From the NCBI GenBank assembly GCA_018056215.1, contig JAGPGB010000008.1:1-15572 (forward strand): a DNA stretch of 15,572 nt. The letters are read 5' to 3'. The stretch comes from Bacteroidales bacterium (GTDB taxonomy: Bacteria; Bacteroidota; Bacteroidia; Bacteroidales; DTU049). The notes below the pieces were generated by a model. It was given only the letters and a program-made list of their open reading frames with translations, searched no databases and was not told the DNA's origin. Within the stretch, counting starts at the first letter, position 1. Each line of letters begins with the position of its first letter. Positions 6,551 through 15,317 of the stretch are shown here, one piece after another. The translations under genes and the position numbers were made by a program.

Positions 6551-6580
6551 ATTTTTGTTTAACCTAAAAAAAATCATAAA

Positions 6581-6964
6581 ATGGCAGATATTGAAGTATT
6601 AGCGGAACAGTTAGTAAACCTGACCGTAAAAGAAGTTAATGATCTTCTTACAATTTTAAAAGAAAAATATAACATTGAACCAGCTGCTGCTCCAGTAATG
6701 GTCGCTGGTGGTGTTGCTAGTGAAGGTGGTGCAGCTGCTGCTCAAGAAGAACAAACAGAATTTGATGTAATTCTAAAAGCTGCAGGCCCTCAAAAATTAG
6801 CTGTTGTTAAATTAGTTAAAGAAATGACTGGACTAGGCCTAAAAGAAGCTAAAGAATTAGTAGATACAGCTCCTAAGCCTATCAAAGAAAAAATTTCAAA
6901 AGAAGAAGCTGATGCATTGAAAAAATCTTTAGAAGAAGCAGGCGCTGAAGTTGAAATTAAGTAA
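6581..6964 (+). CDS. rplL: 50S ribosomal protein bL12 (L7/L12)
   Basis: bL12 is the multicopy stalk protein that recruits and activates translational GTPases. The 127-residue protein has an amino-terminal dimerisation domain (about 1-33), an Ala/Gly-rich hinge (34-58) and a compact globular domain (59-127) with AAGPQKLAVVKLVKEMTGLGLKEAKELV. It lies 30 bases after rplJ. It is followed by a strong hairpin, so it is the last gene before an attenuation or processing point. Confidence 0.97.
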   Translation: MADIEVLAEQLVNLTVKEVNDLLTILKEKYNIEPAAAPVMVAGGVASEGGAAAAQEEQTEFDVILKAAGPQKLAVVKLVKEMTGLGLKEAKELVDTAPKPIKEKISKEEADALKKSLEEAGAEVEIK

Positions 6965-6989
6965 AATGTCTATACTTACTCATTTTAGT

Positions 6990-7040
6990 ATCAGTCTGAG
7001 CAATTTTTTAATTGTTCAGACTGATCTTTTGTTTATTTTT
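6990..7040 (+). terminator. Rho-independent terminator or attenuator after rplL
   Basis: A 16-pair stem (6990-7005 with 7010-7025) closes on a TTTT loop and contains one G-U pair (7000/7015). It is followed by the T-rich stretch CTTTTGTTTATTTTT (7026-7040). The T run is interrupted, so termination may be partial, letting some transcription reach rpoB. Escherichia coli has an attenuator and an RNase III site at the same place; which role applies here is inference. Confidence 0.72.
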
Positions 7041-7059
7041 AATAAATCATTTTAATGTA

Positions 7060-7093
7060 TTTGTTTAATCATTATTTTATAATTATAAATTTA
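7060..7093 (+). promoter_or_regulatory. Weak candidate promoter for rpoBC
   Basis: TTTG (7060-7063) is followed after 22 bases by TAAATTTA (7086-7093), one mismatch from TAnnTTTG. The spacing is slightly long and the region is very AT-rich, so chance is a real possibility. If used, it would give rpoB a leader of roughly 125 bases. Confidence 0.22.
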
Positions 7094-7104
7094 ATATAAA
7101 AAAC

Positions 7105-7175
7105 ATTTTCAGAAAAAATTAATGAAGTGCGAAAAATTTTTTCATTTATCATTAATCCAATTTTCAGTAAAAAAA
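7105..7175 (+). repeat. Structured rpoB leader: inverted repeat framed by a direct repeat
   Basis: ATTAATGA (7118-7125) and TCATTAAT (7149-7156) form a perfect 8-base inverted repeat. Inside it, GAAAAA/TTTTTC around 7131-7142 could form a smaller hairpin. The pair is framed by two copies of ATTTTCAG (7105-7112 and 7160-7167), each followed by an A run. Such patterns can arise by chance at this base composition, so the role is unknown. Confidence 0.4.
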
Positions 7176-7225
7176 ATATTATTTTTTAAAAAAGAAATTA
7201 AAAAAAATCAGAGATTCTAAAAAAT

Positions 7226-10200
7226 ATGAAAGAAAGAATCAAGTTTGGTAAATCCTTACAATACGAAAGTCCAGATCTCTTAGAAGTTCAATTACAATCG
7301 TTTAAGGATTTTTTTCAATTGGAGACAACTCCCGAAAATAGAAAAAATGAAGGATTATTTAAAGTTTTTAAAGAAAATTTTCCTATTACAGATTCTCGTG
7401 GACTGTATGTTTTAGATTTCGTGGATTATTATATAGATCCACCAAGATATACCATAGAGGAATGTATGGAACGTGGCCTTACATATAGTGTACCATTTAA
7501 AGCTCGACTTTATCTATATTGTACTGATCCAGAGCATGAAGATTTCGAAGCTGTTACTCAAGATGTATATCTGGGTCCTATTCCTTACATGACTCCTAAA
7601 GGAACGTTTGTGATCAATGGTGCAGAAAGAGTAGTCGTGTCACAAATGCATCGTAGTCCTGGTGTATTTTTCGAAACTACTCGGCATCCTAATGGTGGTC
7701 TAATATATTCCGCTCGCATTATACCTCTTAAAGGAACTTGGATAGAGTTTACTACTGATATACAAGGTGTAATGTATGCTTATATAGATAGAAAGAAAAA
7801 AGTACCTATGACCACTCTACTACGTGCTATTGGCTATGAAACTGATAAAGAAATTTTAGAAATTTTCAATTTAACTGAAGAAGTTGAAGTTAATGAGAAA
7901 AATCTAAAAAATTATATAGGAAGAAAATTAGCTGCTCGTGTTGTGCGTAATTGGATTGAAGATTTTGTAGATGAAGATACTGGTGAATTAACTTCTCTTG
8001 AACGTACAGAAGTATTAATTGAACGTGAAACTATTATCGAAGAATTCCATATACCAATAATTTTAAAATCTAATGCAGAAACTATCCTTTTACATAGAGA
8101 TGATATTAGTACAGAAGACTATTCTGTACTATTCAATACTCTACAAAAAGATCCTGCAAATAATCAACGAGAAGCATTAGAATATATTTATAGACAGCTA
8201 CGTAATGCTGAACCACCCGACAAAGAAACTGCTTTACAAATCATTGATAAGCTTTTCTTTTCAGATAAGAAATATGATCTAGGTGAGGTCGGTCGTTTTA
8301 AAATTAATAAAAAACTAGAAAGAGATACAGTAGATATTAATCAACGAGTGCTAACTCATCAAGATATCATTGATATTATTAAATATTTAATAAATTTAAT
8401 AAATAACAAAACAGATGTCGATGATATAGACCATTTAAGCAATAGACGTGTTCGCACAGTAGGTGAACAATTGTACATGCAATTTGGTGTAGGATTAGCA
8501 CGTATGGCTAGAACTATTAGAGAGCGTATGAACGTGAGAGATAATGAGGTGTTTAAACCTATTGATTTAATTAATGCTAAAGCTCTATCATCAGTTATTA
8601 ATACATTTTTTGGCACAAATCAATTATCTCAATTGTTAGATCAAACAAATCCACTCTCAGAGCTTACTCATAAACGTCGTATTAGTGCTTTAGGTCCTGG
8701 TGGTCTAACACGTGAACGTGCAGGTTTCGAAGTGCGTGATGTTCATTATACTCACTATGGGCGTCTCTGCCCAATAGAAACTCCTGAAGGTCCTAATATT
8801 GGATTGATTAATTCTCTCACAGTATATTCTCGTATTAATGATTTAGGTTTCATAGAAACTCCATATCGTCGAGTTATCAATGGTGTAGTGCAAATGGATG
8901 AAGAACCTATTTATTTGAGTGCTGAGGATGAGGAATTTTACTACATTGCTCCTGCTAATACATTAATAGATGAAAATGGATTAATAGTAGAAGAACAATT
9001 GATGTGCCGCTATAGTGCAGATTTCCCTGTCGTACCTCGTGAGCAAATAAACCTTATGGATGTGGCTACTAATCAAATAGCATCAGTATCTGCTTCTTTA
9101 ATTCCATTTTTGGAAAATGATGATGCTAACCGTGCACTTATGGGATCAAACATGATGCGTCAAGCTGTTCCACTCCTCAATCCAGAAGTTCCTATCGTAG
9201 CTACAGGTATAGAAAGTAAAGTAGCCGAGAGCTCTCGTGTCCTTATTAATGCTGAATATGATGGCGTAGTAGAATATGTAGATGCTAAAAAAATAATAAT
9301 AAAATATGACTTGGATAAAAATGCTAAACTAGCTTCTTTTGATGATGATTCTACAACTTATGAACTCACTAAATTCCTACGAACTAACCAAAATACTATA
9401 ATTAATCTGATACCAATAGTCAGAAAAGGTGACAAAGTAAAAAAAGGACAAGTTCTTTGTGAAGGTTTCGCTACTAAAGATGGCGAATTAGCTCTCGGAA
9501 GAAATCTTTTAGTTGCCTTTATGCCTTGGAAAGGTTATAACTATGAAGATGCTATTGTAATGTCAGAACGTGTTTTGAAAGAAGATCTATTTACTTCGCT
9601 ACATATCGAAGAATTCTCTACAGAAGTGCGTGAAACTAAAAGAGGTATAGAAGAATTAACAAATGATATACCAAATGTGAGCATAGAAGCTACTAAAGAC
9701 TTGGATAATAATGGTATTATTAGAATAGGTGCTGAAGTCACTGAAGGTGATATTTTAATTGGTAAAATCACTCCTAAAGGTGAAACTGATCCTACTCCAG
9801 AAGAGAGGTTATTAAGAGCTATCTTTGGCGACAAGGCAGGTGATGTGAAAGACGCTTCTCTGAAAACTCCTCCGGGCTCTGCAGGTACTATTATTGACAC
9901 TAAATTATTCTCTAGACTTTCTAAAAATAAAAAAGAAAAAGAAAAAGAAAAACATCTTATAGAAAAAGCTGATGCAGAATTCGAAAAAGAAGCAAGTGCT
10001 CTTAGAGATAAATTAATAAAAAAACTTATAACTATTACTGAAGGTACAGTTTCTAATGGTGTATTTAATAAATATAAAGTAGAATTAATAGCTAAAGGTG
10101 AAAAATTTTCTGCTAAATTATTACAACGTATAGAAAATTATTTGGATATTAGTCCTGAAAATTGGACTTCAGATAATGAAAAAAATAAACTTATAAAACA

Positions 10201-11026
10201 AGTACTCCATAATTATGAAATCAAGTATAAAGATATTTATGGAAAACTACAAAGACAAAAATATACTTTAAGCGTTGGAGATGACCTACCATCAGGAATA
10301 GTAAAATTAGCCAAAGTATATATAGCAAATAAACGTAAACTAAAAGTTGGAGATAAAATGGCTGGTCGTCATGGTAATAAAGGTATAGTTGCTAAAATTG
10401 TCCCAGAGGCAGATATGCCATTTTTGGCAGATGGTACTCCTGTAGATGTAGTTCTTAATCCATTAGGTGTGCCTAGCCGTATGAACTTGGGACAAATTTA
10501 TGAAACAGTATTAGGTTGGGCTGGCAAAAAACTTGGCGTACATTTCGCAACACCTATTTTTGATGGAGCAACTATAGATGAAACTAATGAATATATTAGA
10601 AAAGCTGGGTTACCTGATAATGGACAAGTATATTTATATGATGGTGGCACAGGAGATCGTTTCGATCAACCTACTACAGTTGGTATTATTTATATGATGA
10701 AGCTGCATCACCTAGTAGATGATAAAATGCATGCTAGATCTATAGGTCCTTATTCACTTATTACTCAACAACCTCTTGGTGGTAAATCACACTTCGGTGG
10801 TCAACGTTTTGGTGAAATGGAAGTTTGGGCTTTAGAAGCATTTGGAGCTTCTCATATATTACGTGAAATTCTTACCGTGAAAAGTGACGATGTTACTGGT
10901 AGAGCAAAAGCTTATGAAGCTATTGTTAAAGGGAATAATTTACCTGAACCAGGTATACCTGAGTCATTTAATGTATTAGTCCACGAACTTCGTGGGTTAG
11001 GTTTAAAAATAACATTTGAAGAATAG
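7226..11026 (+). CDS. rpoB: DNA-directed RNA polymerase beta subunit
   Basis: RpoB forms one pincer of core RNA polymerase and part of the active site and RNA channel. The 1266-residue protein is complete. The rifampicin-pocket segment QLSQLLDQTNPLSELTHKRR lies at about 466-485, followed by ALGPGGLTRERAGFEVRDVH. MPWKGYNYEDA is at 766-776, GDKMAGRHGNKG at 1042-1053, and the carboxy-terminal GGQRFGEMEVWALEA, which meets RpoC, at 1191-1205. A charged Lys/Glu-rich insert occupies about 898-1025. Residues 470-471 are LL where Escherichia coli has Phe514-Met515; the other classical contacts (Gln469, Asp472, His482, Arg485, Ser487) are kept. The start at 7226 follows an A-rich leader without a Shine-Dalgarno site. 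The gene ends with TAG 10 bases before rpoC. Confidence 0.98.
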   Translation: MKERIKFGKSLQYESPDLLEVQLQSFKDFFQLETTPENRKNEGLFKVFKENFPITDSRGLYVLDFVDYYIDPPRYTIEECMERGLTYSVPFKARLYLYCTDPEHEDFEAVTQDVYLGPIPYMTPKGTFVINGAERVVVSQMHRSPGVFFETTRHPNGGLIYSARIIPLKGTWIEFTTDIQGVMYAYIDRKKKVPMTTLLRAIGYETDKEILEIFNLTEEVEVNEKNLKNYIGRKLAARVVRNWIEDFVDEDTGELTSLERTEVLIERETIIEEFHIPIILKSNAETILLHRDDISTEDYSVLFNTLQKDPANNQREALEYIYRQLRNAEPPDKETALQIIDKLFFSDKKYDLGEVGRFKINKKLERDTVDINQRVLTHQDIIDIIKYLINLINNKTDVDDIDHLSNRRVRTVGEQLYMQFGVGLARMARTIRERMNVRDNEVFKPIDLINAKALSSVINTFFGTNQLSQLLDQTNPLSELTHKRRISALGPGGLTRERAGFEVRDVHYTHYGRLCPIETPEGPNIGLINSLTVYSRINDLGFIETPYRRVINGVVQMDEEPIYLSAEDEEFYYIAPANTLIDENGLIVEEQLMCRYSADFPVVPREQINLMDVATNQIASVSASLIPFLENDDANRALMGSNMMRQAVPLLNPEVPIVATGIESKVAESSRVLINAEYDGVVEYVDAKKIIIKYDLDKNAKLASFDDDSTTYELTKFLRTNQNTIINLIPIVRKGDKVKKGQVLCEGFATKDGELALGRNLLVAFMPWKGYNYEDAIVMSERVLKEDLFTSLHIEEFSTEVRETKRGIEELTNDIPNVSIEATKDLDNNGIIRIGAEVTEGDILIGKITPKGETDPTPEERLLRAIFGDKAGDVKDASLKTPPGSAGTIIDTKLFSRLSKNKKEKEKEKHLIEKADAEFEKEASALRDKLIKKLITITEGTVSNGVFNKYKVELIAKGEKFSAKLLQRIENYLDISPENWTSDNEKNKLIKQVLHNYEIKYKDIYGKLQRQKYTLSVGDDLPSGIVKLAKVYIANKRKLKVGDKMAGRHGNKGIVAKIVPEADMPFLADGTPVDVVLNPLGVPSRMNLGQIYETVLGWAGKKLGVHFATPIFDGATIDETNEYIRKAGLPDNGQVYLYDGGTGDRFDQPTTVGIIYMMKLHHLVDDKMHARSIGPYSLITQQPLGGKSHFGGQRFGEMEVWALEAFGASHILREILTVKSDDVTGRAKAYEAIVKGNNLPEPGIPESFNVLVHELRGLGLKITFEE

Positions 11027-11036
11027 TTTAAAAAAT

Positions 11037-14000
11037 ATGGCATTTAAAAGTGATTCAATCCCCACAAATTTTTCAAGTATAATTATCAGTATAGCATCTC
11101 CCGATGATATTCTGGCTATGTCTCATGGGGAAGTGACTAGACCAGAAACTATTAACTATCGTACTTATAAACCAGAGAGAGATGGTTTGTTTTGTGAACG
11201 TATTTTCGGTCCCGTTAAAGACTATGAGTGTGCTTGTGGTAAATATAAGCGTATTCGCTATAAAGGTATTGTTTGTGATAGATGTGGTGTAGAAGTTACT
11301 GAAAAAAAAGTTAGACGCGAACGCATGGGGCATATTCAATTGTCTGTACCTGTAGCTCATACATGGTATTTCCGTTCTAATCCCAATAAAATAGGTGCTC
11401 TTCTAGGCTTTAATACTAAACAAATAAATAATGTTGTTTATTATGAAAAATACGTAGTCATCAATCCTGGTATTATGGCTAAAGAGAACATTAATAAACT
11501 TGATTTCCTTAGCGAAGAAGAATATTTCAATATTTTAGAAAATATTCCAATAGAAAATCAGCAATTATCTGATGATAATCCTGATAAATTTATTGCTAAA
11601 ATGGGTGGTGAAGCTTTGCTAGATTTATTATCAGAACTAGATCTAGATGAGCTGTCTTATCAATTGCGTGATAGAGCTAGTCGCGAAACTTCTCAACAAA
11701 GAAAATCTGATCTTTTAAAGAGATTACAAGTAGTTGAAGATTTTCGTGAAGCTCAAACACATATTAAAAATCGTCCAGAATGGATGATCCTAAAAATTTT
11801 ACCAGTTATTCCTCCAGATCTTAGACCTTTAGTGCCTTTAGATGGTGGTAGGTTTGCTTCTAGTGATTTGAATGAGCTCTATCGTAGAGTTATCATCCGC
11901 AATAATAGATTAAAAAGATTAGTAGATATCAAAGCTCCTGATGTGATCCTACGTAACGAAAAACGTATGCTCCAAGAAGCTGTTGATTCTTTATTTGATA
12001 ATACTCGTAAAGTAGCTGTTACAGGCTCATCACTTAATAGACCTTTAAAATCTCTAAGCGACAGTCTAAAAGGTAAACAAGGACGCTTTAGACAAAATCT
12101 TTTAGGTAAACGTGTAGATTATTCTGGACGTTCTGTAATCGTCGTAGGTCCAGAACTTAAAATGAATGAAGTGGGTTTACCAAAAGAAATGGCTGCAGAA
12201 CTTTTCAAACCTTTTATTATTCGACATCTTTTAGAACGTGGCATTGTTAAAACTGTGAAATCTGCCAAAAAAGTTATTGAAAGAAAAGATCCTGTTATCT
12301 GGGAAATATTAGAAAATGTGTTGAAAGGTCATCCAGTTATGCTAAATCGTGCTCCTACATTACATAGATTGAGTATTCAAGCTTTTCAACCTAAAATGAT
12401 TGAGGGTAGGGCAATACAATTGCATCCATTAGTATGTACTGCTTTTAATGCAGACTTTGATGGTGATCAAATGGCTGTGCACGTACCTCTTGGCAATGAA
12501 GCAGTAGCTGAAGCTCAAATATTAATGCTTGCCACACATAATATTTTAAATCCTGCTAATGGTGCTCCTATTGCTGTTCCTTCTCAAGATATGGTCCTTG
12601 GATTATATTATTTAACAAAAGAAAGAAAAAGTACTCCAGAGCAAATAATAAAAGGTGAAGGCAAAATTTTCTATTCTAAAGAAGAGGCTTTATTAGCTTA
12701 TAATGAAGGTAAAGTAGATATGCATGCCGTAGTGAAAGTGTTGATTAACGACAAAAACGGCAAACCATCTCTTATAGAAACTACTATTGGTAGAGTAATT
12801 ATGAATGAAATTGTTCCTGAAGAGGTTGGTTTTATAAATAAAGTGATTACTAAAAGTATTATTAGAGACATTATTGCTGATGTTTTAAAAGCTACAAATA
12901 ATGTCGTAACTACTCAATTTCTAGATGACGTGAAACACTTAGGTTATCAAATAGCATTCAAAGGTGGATTATCTTTTAATTTGGGTGATTTAATAATACC
13001 AGAAGAAAAAGTTGATATTATCAATGAAGCTAAAGAAGAAGTAGACGAGATAATGGCAAATTATAATATGGGCTTAATTACTAATAATGAGCGCTATAAT
13101 CAAGTAATAGACACATGGACACATGCTAATGCCAAATTAACTCAAATATTAATTAAACAAATAGCTAATGATAAACAAGGTTTCAATCCTGTTTATATGA
13201 TGTTAGATTCAGGTGCTAGAGGTTCTAAAGAGCAGATACGTCAGCTATGTGGTATGCGTGGATTGATGGCTAAACCTCAAAAGAGTGCTACTTCTAGCTC
13301 AGAAATTATTGAAAATCCTATTATAGCAAATTTCAAAGAAGGCTTGTCAATGCTTGAATACTTTATTTCATCACACGGTGCTAGAAAAGGATTAGCAGAT
13401 ACTGCTCTTAAAACTGCAGACGCTGGTTATCTAACTCGTAGATTAGTTGATGTAGCACAAGATGTCATTGTTACTGAAGATGATTGCGGTACTTTACGTG
13501 GCTTAATAGTTAGTGATCTACGTAATGGTGATGAAATTGTTGAATCTTTATATGATCGTATTTTAGGTAGAGTCTCTCTGCATGATATACAAAAGCCTAT
13601 TACTGGTGAAATAATTGTTCATGAAGGTGAAGAGATTACTGAGGATAAAGCCCAAGCTATAATAGATGCTGGTATCACAGAAGTAGAAATTCGCTCAGTA
13701 CTCACCTGCGAATCTAGACATGGTGTATGTGCTAAATGCTATGGTAGAAATTTAGCTATAGGTAAATTAGTGAATATGGGAGAGGCTGTTGGTGTGATAG
13801 CAGCACAATCTATTGGTGAACCTGGTACTCAGCTTACATTACGTACTTTCCATATTGGTGGTGCAGTAGGTAATGTGGGTATAGAAAGTAAAATTATTGC
13901 TAAAAATGATGGAATCGTTCATTTTGATGAACTTAGATATTTAGAGTATGATAATAATGGTAATAGTAATTACTATATTGTCATGGGTCGTTCTGCTGAA

Positions 14001-15314
14001 GTGCATTTACTAGATCCTAATACAATGACTATTTTGCAATCTGCTAACATCCCTTATGGTTCTAAACTTTATAAGTTAGAAGGTGAGCAAGTAAAAAAAG
14101 GAGAAATTATCTGTGAATGGGATGCGTATAATTCCTTAATTATAAGTGAGGTTGCAGGTAAAGTAGTATATAATGATGTTATCGAAAACGTTACTTTTAA
14201 ATATGAAATAGATGAAAATACTGGACATAAGGATAGGATAATCATTGATTCAAAACAGAGAGGTAAAATTCCTCAAATAATAATTACTTCTGCAGTAGGT
14301 GATGTTTTAAAAGTTTACGATTTACCTGATGGGGCAAATATTTTAGTGGATGATGGACAATTAATAAAAGCTGGTGATAATATAGCCAAAATACCACGTG
14401 TAGTAGGTAAAGCTAGTGATATCACAGGTGGATTGCCACGTGTACAAGAGTTATTTGAAGCTAGATCTCCAATAGATCCTGCTATTGTTGCAGAAATCGA
14501 TGGTATAGTTAGCTTCGGTGCTAAACTTAAAAAGGGTAATAAAGAAGTTATTATAACTTCTAAAACTGGCGAAGAAAGACATTATTTGATTCCAGTTACT
14601 AAACAGATCCTAGCTCAAGAGGGAGATTTTGTTAAAGCTGGTACTGCACTTTCAGATGGTCCTATCTCTCCATTAGATATATTGGCTATTAAAGGTCCTA
14701 CTAAAGTGCAAGAGTACCTTGTTAATGAAATTCAAGAAGTCTATCGTTTACAAGGTGTTAAAATCAATGATAAACATTTCGAAGTTATTGTTAAACAAAT
14801 GATGCAAAAAGTTGAAATCGTTGATCCTGGTGATACTAGATTTTTAGAAGGTGAATTAGTAGATAGATTTATTTTTAATGATGAAAATGATAAAATCTTT
14901 AATATGAAAGTAGTAACAGACCCAGGTGATAGCGATTTACGTCCAGGTATGTTAGTTACAGCCAGACAACTAAGAGATATTAATTCTGTACTTAAACGTA
15001 GAGATATGAATTTAGTACAAGCTAGGGATGCACAGCCTGCTACTGCTAAACAGGTGCTACAGTCTATTACTAGAGCTGCTTTGCAAACACAAAGTGTATT
15101 ATCTGCTGCCTCTTTCCAAGAAACAGTAAAAGTATTGACTAATGCTTCTGTGAAAGCCACTAAAGATAATTTACAAGGCCTTAAAGAAAATGTTATTGTT
15201 GGTCATCTAATACCAGCTGGTACAGGTATCCGTCAATATGATAACTTGATTGTTGGATCTATGGATGAATACGAGGCTTTAATAGAATCAAAAAAAGAAT
15301 TACAAAATCAATAA
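11037..15314 (+). CDS. rpoC: DNA-directed RNA polymerase beta' subunit
   Basis: RpoC forms the clamp and the catalytic centre of RNA polymerase. The start chosen is the ATG at 11037 (MAFKSDSIP), which matches the family and gives 1425 residues. A longer frame from a TTG at 11016 overlaps rpoB and is unlikely. The zinc-binding clamp has Cys65, Cys67, Cys80 and Cys83. The catalytic loop NADFDGD is at 471-477, with magnesium ligands Asp473, Asp475 and Asp477. The second zinc site uses Cys817, Cys891, Cys898 and Cys901. The trigger-loop region (MGEAVGVIAAQSIGEPGTQL through LRTFHIGGA, from 914) includes Arg936 and His939. The gene lies 10 bases after rpoB and 3 bases before the DUF3467 gene. Confidence 0.98.
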   Translation: MAFKSDSIPTNFSSIIISIASPDDILAMSHGEVTRPETINYRTYKPERDGLFCERIFGPVKDYECACGKYKRIRYKGIVCDRCGVEVTEKKVRRERMGHIQLSVPVAHTWYFRSNPNKIGALLGFNTKQINNVVYYEKYVVINPGIMAKENINKLDFLSEEEYFNILENIPIENQQLSDDNPDKFIAKMGGEALLDLLSELDLDELSYQLRDRASRETSQQRKSDLLKRLQVVEDFREAQTHIKNRPEWMILKILPVIPPDLRPLVPLDGGRFASSDLNELYRRVIIRNNRLKRLVDIKAPDVILRNEKRMLQEAVDSLFDNTRKVAVTGSSLNRPLKSLSDSLKGKQGRFRQNLLGKRVDYSGRSVIVVGPELKMNEVGLPKEMAAELFKPFIIRHLLERGIVKTVKSAKKVIERKDPVIWEILENVLKGHPVMLNRAPTLHRLSIQAFQPKMIEGRAIQLHPLVCTAFNADFDGDQMAVHVPLGNEAVAEAQILMLATHNILNPANGAPIAVPSQDMVLGLYYLTKERKSTPEQIIKGEGKIFYSKEEALLAYNEGKVDMHAVVKVLINDKNGKPSLIETTIGRVIMNEIVPEEVGFINKVITKSIIRDIIADVLKATNNVVTTQFLDDVKHLGYQIAFKGGLSFNLGDLIIPEEKVDIINEAKEEVDEIMANYNMGLITNNERYNQVIDTWTHANAKLTQILIKQIANDKQGFNPVYMMLDSGARGSKEQIRQLCGMRGLMAKPQKSATSSSEIIENPIIANFKEGLSMLEYFISSHGARKGLADTALKTADAGYLTRRLVDVAQDVIVTEDDCGTLRGLIVSDLRNGDEIVESLYDRILGRVSLHDIQKPITGEIIVHEGEEITEDKAQAIIDAGITEVEIRSVLTCESRHGVCAKCYGRNLAIGKLVNMGEAVGVIAAQSIGEPGTQLTLRTFHIGGAVGNVGIESKIIAKNDGIVHFDELRYLEYDNNGNSNYYIVMGRSAEVHLLDPNTMTILQSANIPYGSKLYKLEGEQVKKGEIICEWDAYNSLIISEVAGKVVYNDVIENVTFKYEIDENTGHKDRIIIDSKQRGKIPQIIITSAVGDVLKVYDLPDGANILVDDGQLIKAGDNIAKIPRVVGKASDITGGLPRVQELFEARSPIDPAIVAEIDGIVSFGAKLKKGNKEVIITSKTGEERHYLIPVTKQILAQEGDFVKAGTALSDGPISPLDILAIKGPTKVQEYLVNEIQEVYRLQGVKINDKHFEVIVKQMMQKVEIVDPGDTRFLEGELVDRFIFNDENDKIFNMKVVTDPGDSDLRPGMLVTARQLRDINSVLKRRDMNLVQARDAQPATAKQVLQSITRAALQTQSVLSAASFQETVKVLTNASVKATKDNLQGLKENVIVGHLIPAGTGIRQYDNLIVGSMDEYEALIESKKELQNQ

Positions 15315-15317
15315 ATT

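Noticed and set aside
6551..6580. Possible promoter in the rplJ-rplL gap
   Set aside because: The TTTTTG stretch does not fit TAnnTTTG at proper spacing and no upstream box is present; cotranscription from rplJ is simpler.
11016..11036. Upstream TTG start extending RpoC by seven residues
   Set aside because: It overlaps the end of rpoB, uses a rare start, and adds residues not typical of the family. The ATG at 11037 begins the expected MAF sequence.
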